Below, one piece after another: positions 30,875-31,537 of a stretch of DNA of 31,537 nt; position 1 is the stretch's first letter; each line of letters opens with the position of its first letter. Source of the DNA: Amphimedon queenslandica (lineage: Eukaryota; Porifera; Demospongiae; Haplosclerida; Niphatidae); NCBI RefSeq assembly GCF_000090795.2, contig NW_003546407.1, positions 142,464 to 174,000 on the forward strand. Direction: 5' to 3'. The translations under genes and the position numbers were made by a program. A model generated the notes under the pieces. It was not told the origin of the DNA, did no database searches, and worked only from the letters and a program-made list of their open reading frames with translations.

Positions 30875-31537
30875 ATGTCTGCGTCAATGTTGTTGTCACT
30901 TGTTAACACATCTGTAGTTTCAGCTACAAATGAAACACTCGTGCGCTGGTCCATTCTTGAAGTTCCTGAAGAAGTCCAGACAATTGAGCAGTTCTTCAGA
31001 CGTGGCGTTTTGGCCAGAATAGCGGAAGACGACTCTTGCCATTGTGATCTCCTGTCTGCTTATATTGGCAGAGATAGGGAAACGCTGGATCACGTTGATC
31101 TGAATTTACCAATCGTACCTGTGGTGGTATCTTTTGGACCATTCTTGAAGTTTGTGGTACGCATGAAAGAGTCACTTTCAGCAGGCTTGGCCATTACAGA
31201 ACCAGCTGCAGGCCAATCACCAGGTGCTCCTGCCCCTTCCACAGTTTTTGTGAAGGCAACTAATCCTAGGAATAAAAAGGATCACCTCTTTAACAACATT
31301 GCAGCATTTTTAGAATCTTCATCAGCTGGAGTTTTTGAGTCTGAATTGAGCCTAGGTAATAAATTAGTTGTACTTTTGAGAGATATTTTTTGGCATATTG
31401 ATGGGCACCACCACATTTTTGGAGTGTGCTCAAAAGATACCTTCTGTTTTTCGTCCATTTGTCAATTACAATGTCCCTGAGCGTTCTAAGCACCGGAAGC
31501 GTGTCACTCGTAATATTTTTTCTGATCAACTTGGTGA
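30875..31537 (+). CDS. Unrecognised ORF, runs off right edge after one frameshift
   Basis: ATG at 30875 starts 201 codons ending at TGA 31478-31480. I do not recognise the family. Visible features are an N-terminal segment RWSILEVPEEVQTIEQFFRR, a stretch LPIVPVVVSFGPFLKFVVRM, a Pro/Ala-rich linker (PAAGQSPGAPAPS), and a C-terminal part with LGNKLVVLLRDIFWHIDGHH. At the T run 31416-31420 a one-base shift moves into a frame that stays open to the window end and reads SVFRPFVNYNVPERSKHRKR. This looks like the true continuation, because its composition and spacing after the IDGHH motif are gene-like. So it is either a sequencing slip in a homopolymer or an early decay event. Base use is richer in CpG than the Helentron to the left. 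The ORF abuts the truncated endonuclease, so it may belong to another mobile element inserted there, or be a host gene start. Confidence 0.5.

Noticed and set aside
1-31537. CRISPR arrays, bacterial operons, rRNA genes
   Set aside because: No regularly spaced direct repeats, no ribosome-binding-site-led gene rows and no rRNA-like sequence were seen; all recognised families are eukaryotic mobile elements.

Overview
This window looks like animal nuclear DNA from a repeat-dense region. It is AT-rich, has no bacterial-style operons, and carries almost no intact open frame above about 200 codons. The coding traces belong to eukaryotic transposon families found together in early-branching animals such as sponges and cnidarians. 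I favour a sponge-like invertebrate, but the sequence does not name the species. No conserved host housekeeping gene was found.

Layout, left to right. 1-928 (+): 3' half of a hAT (ZMYM1-like) transposase. 1765-2330 (-): C-terminal piece of a Tc1/mariner-like transposase. 5068-6656 (+): DIRS-type retroelement remnant (RNase H, then tyrosine recombinase). Two copies of a 237-bp MITE are inserted in it, one inside the recombinase frame and one at its end. 7987-9430 (-): pogo/Tigger-like transposase remnant. 10780-11292 (-): Pro/Gly/Ala repeat ORF with a signal-peptide-like start, broken by one TGA. 12440-14045 (+): long, heavily frameshifted DDE transposase remnant. 14939-15157: TA-flanked MITE. 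16366-16589: third copy of the 237-bp MITE family. 16871-17165: long-armed foldback element. 18124-18452: diverged tandem duplication. 20020-21520 (+): CACTA/Tnp2-type transposase remnant. 21890-23205 (-): second hAT remnant. 25775-30790 (+): large decayed Helitron of the Helentron type (2A-like motif, zinc ribbons, Helitron N-terminal region, OTU protease, Rep/helicase pieces, apurinic-like endonuclease). 30875 to the right edge (+): an unrecognised ORF, the longest intact frame besides the hAT piece.

The genes do not form a pathway. The window is a nested graveyard of at least eight transposon lineages. Its best-supported novelty is the MITE family with 4-bp A/T target-site duplications: all three copies show matching duplications, and removing copy 1 together with one duplication closes the host frame exactly. 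The other points of interest are the Helentron domain set with its degenerate 2A-like motif, the repeat-protein ORF, and the unrecognised right-edge ORF.
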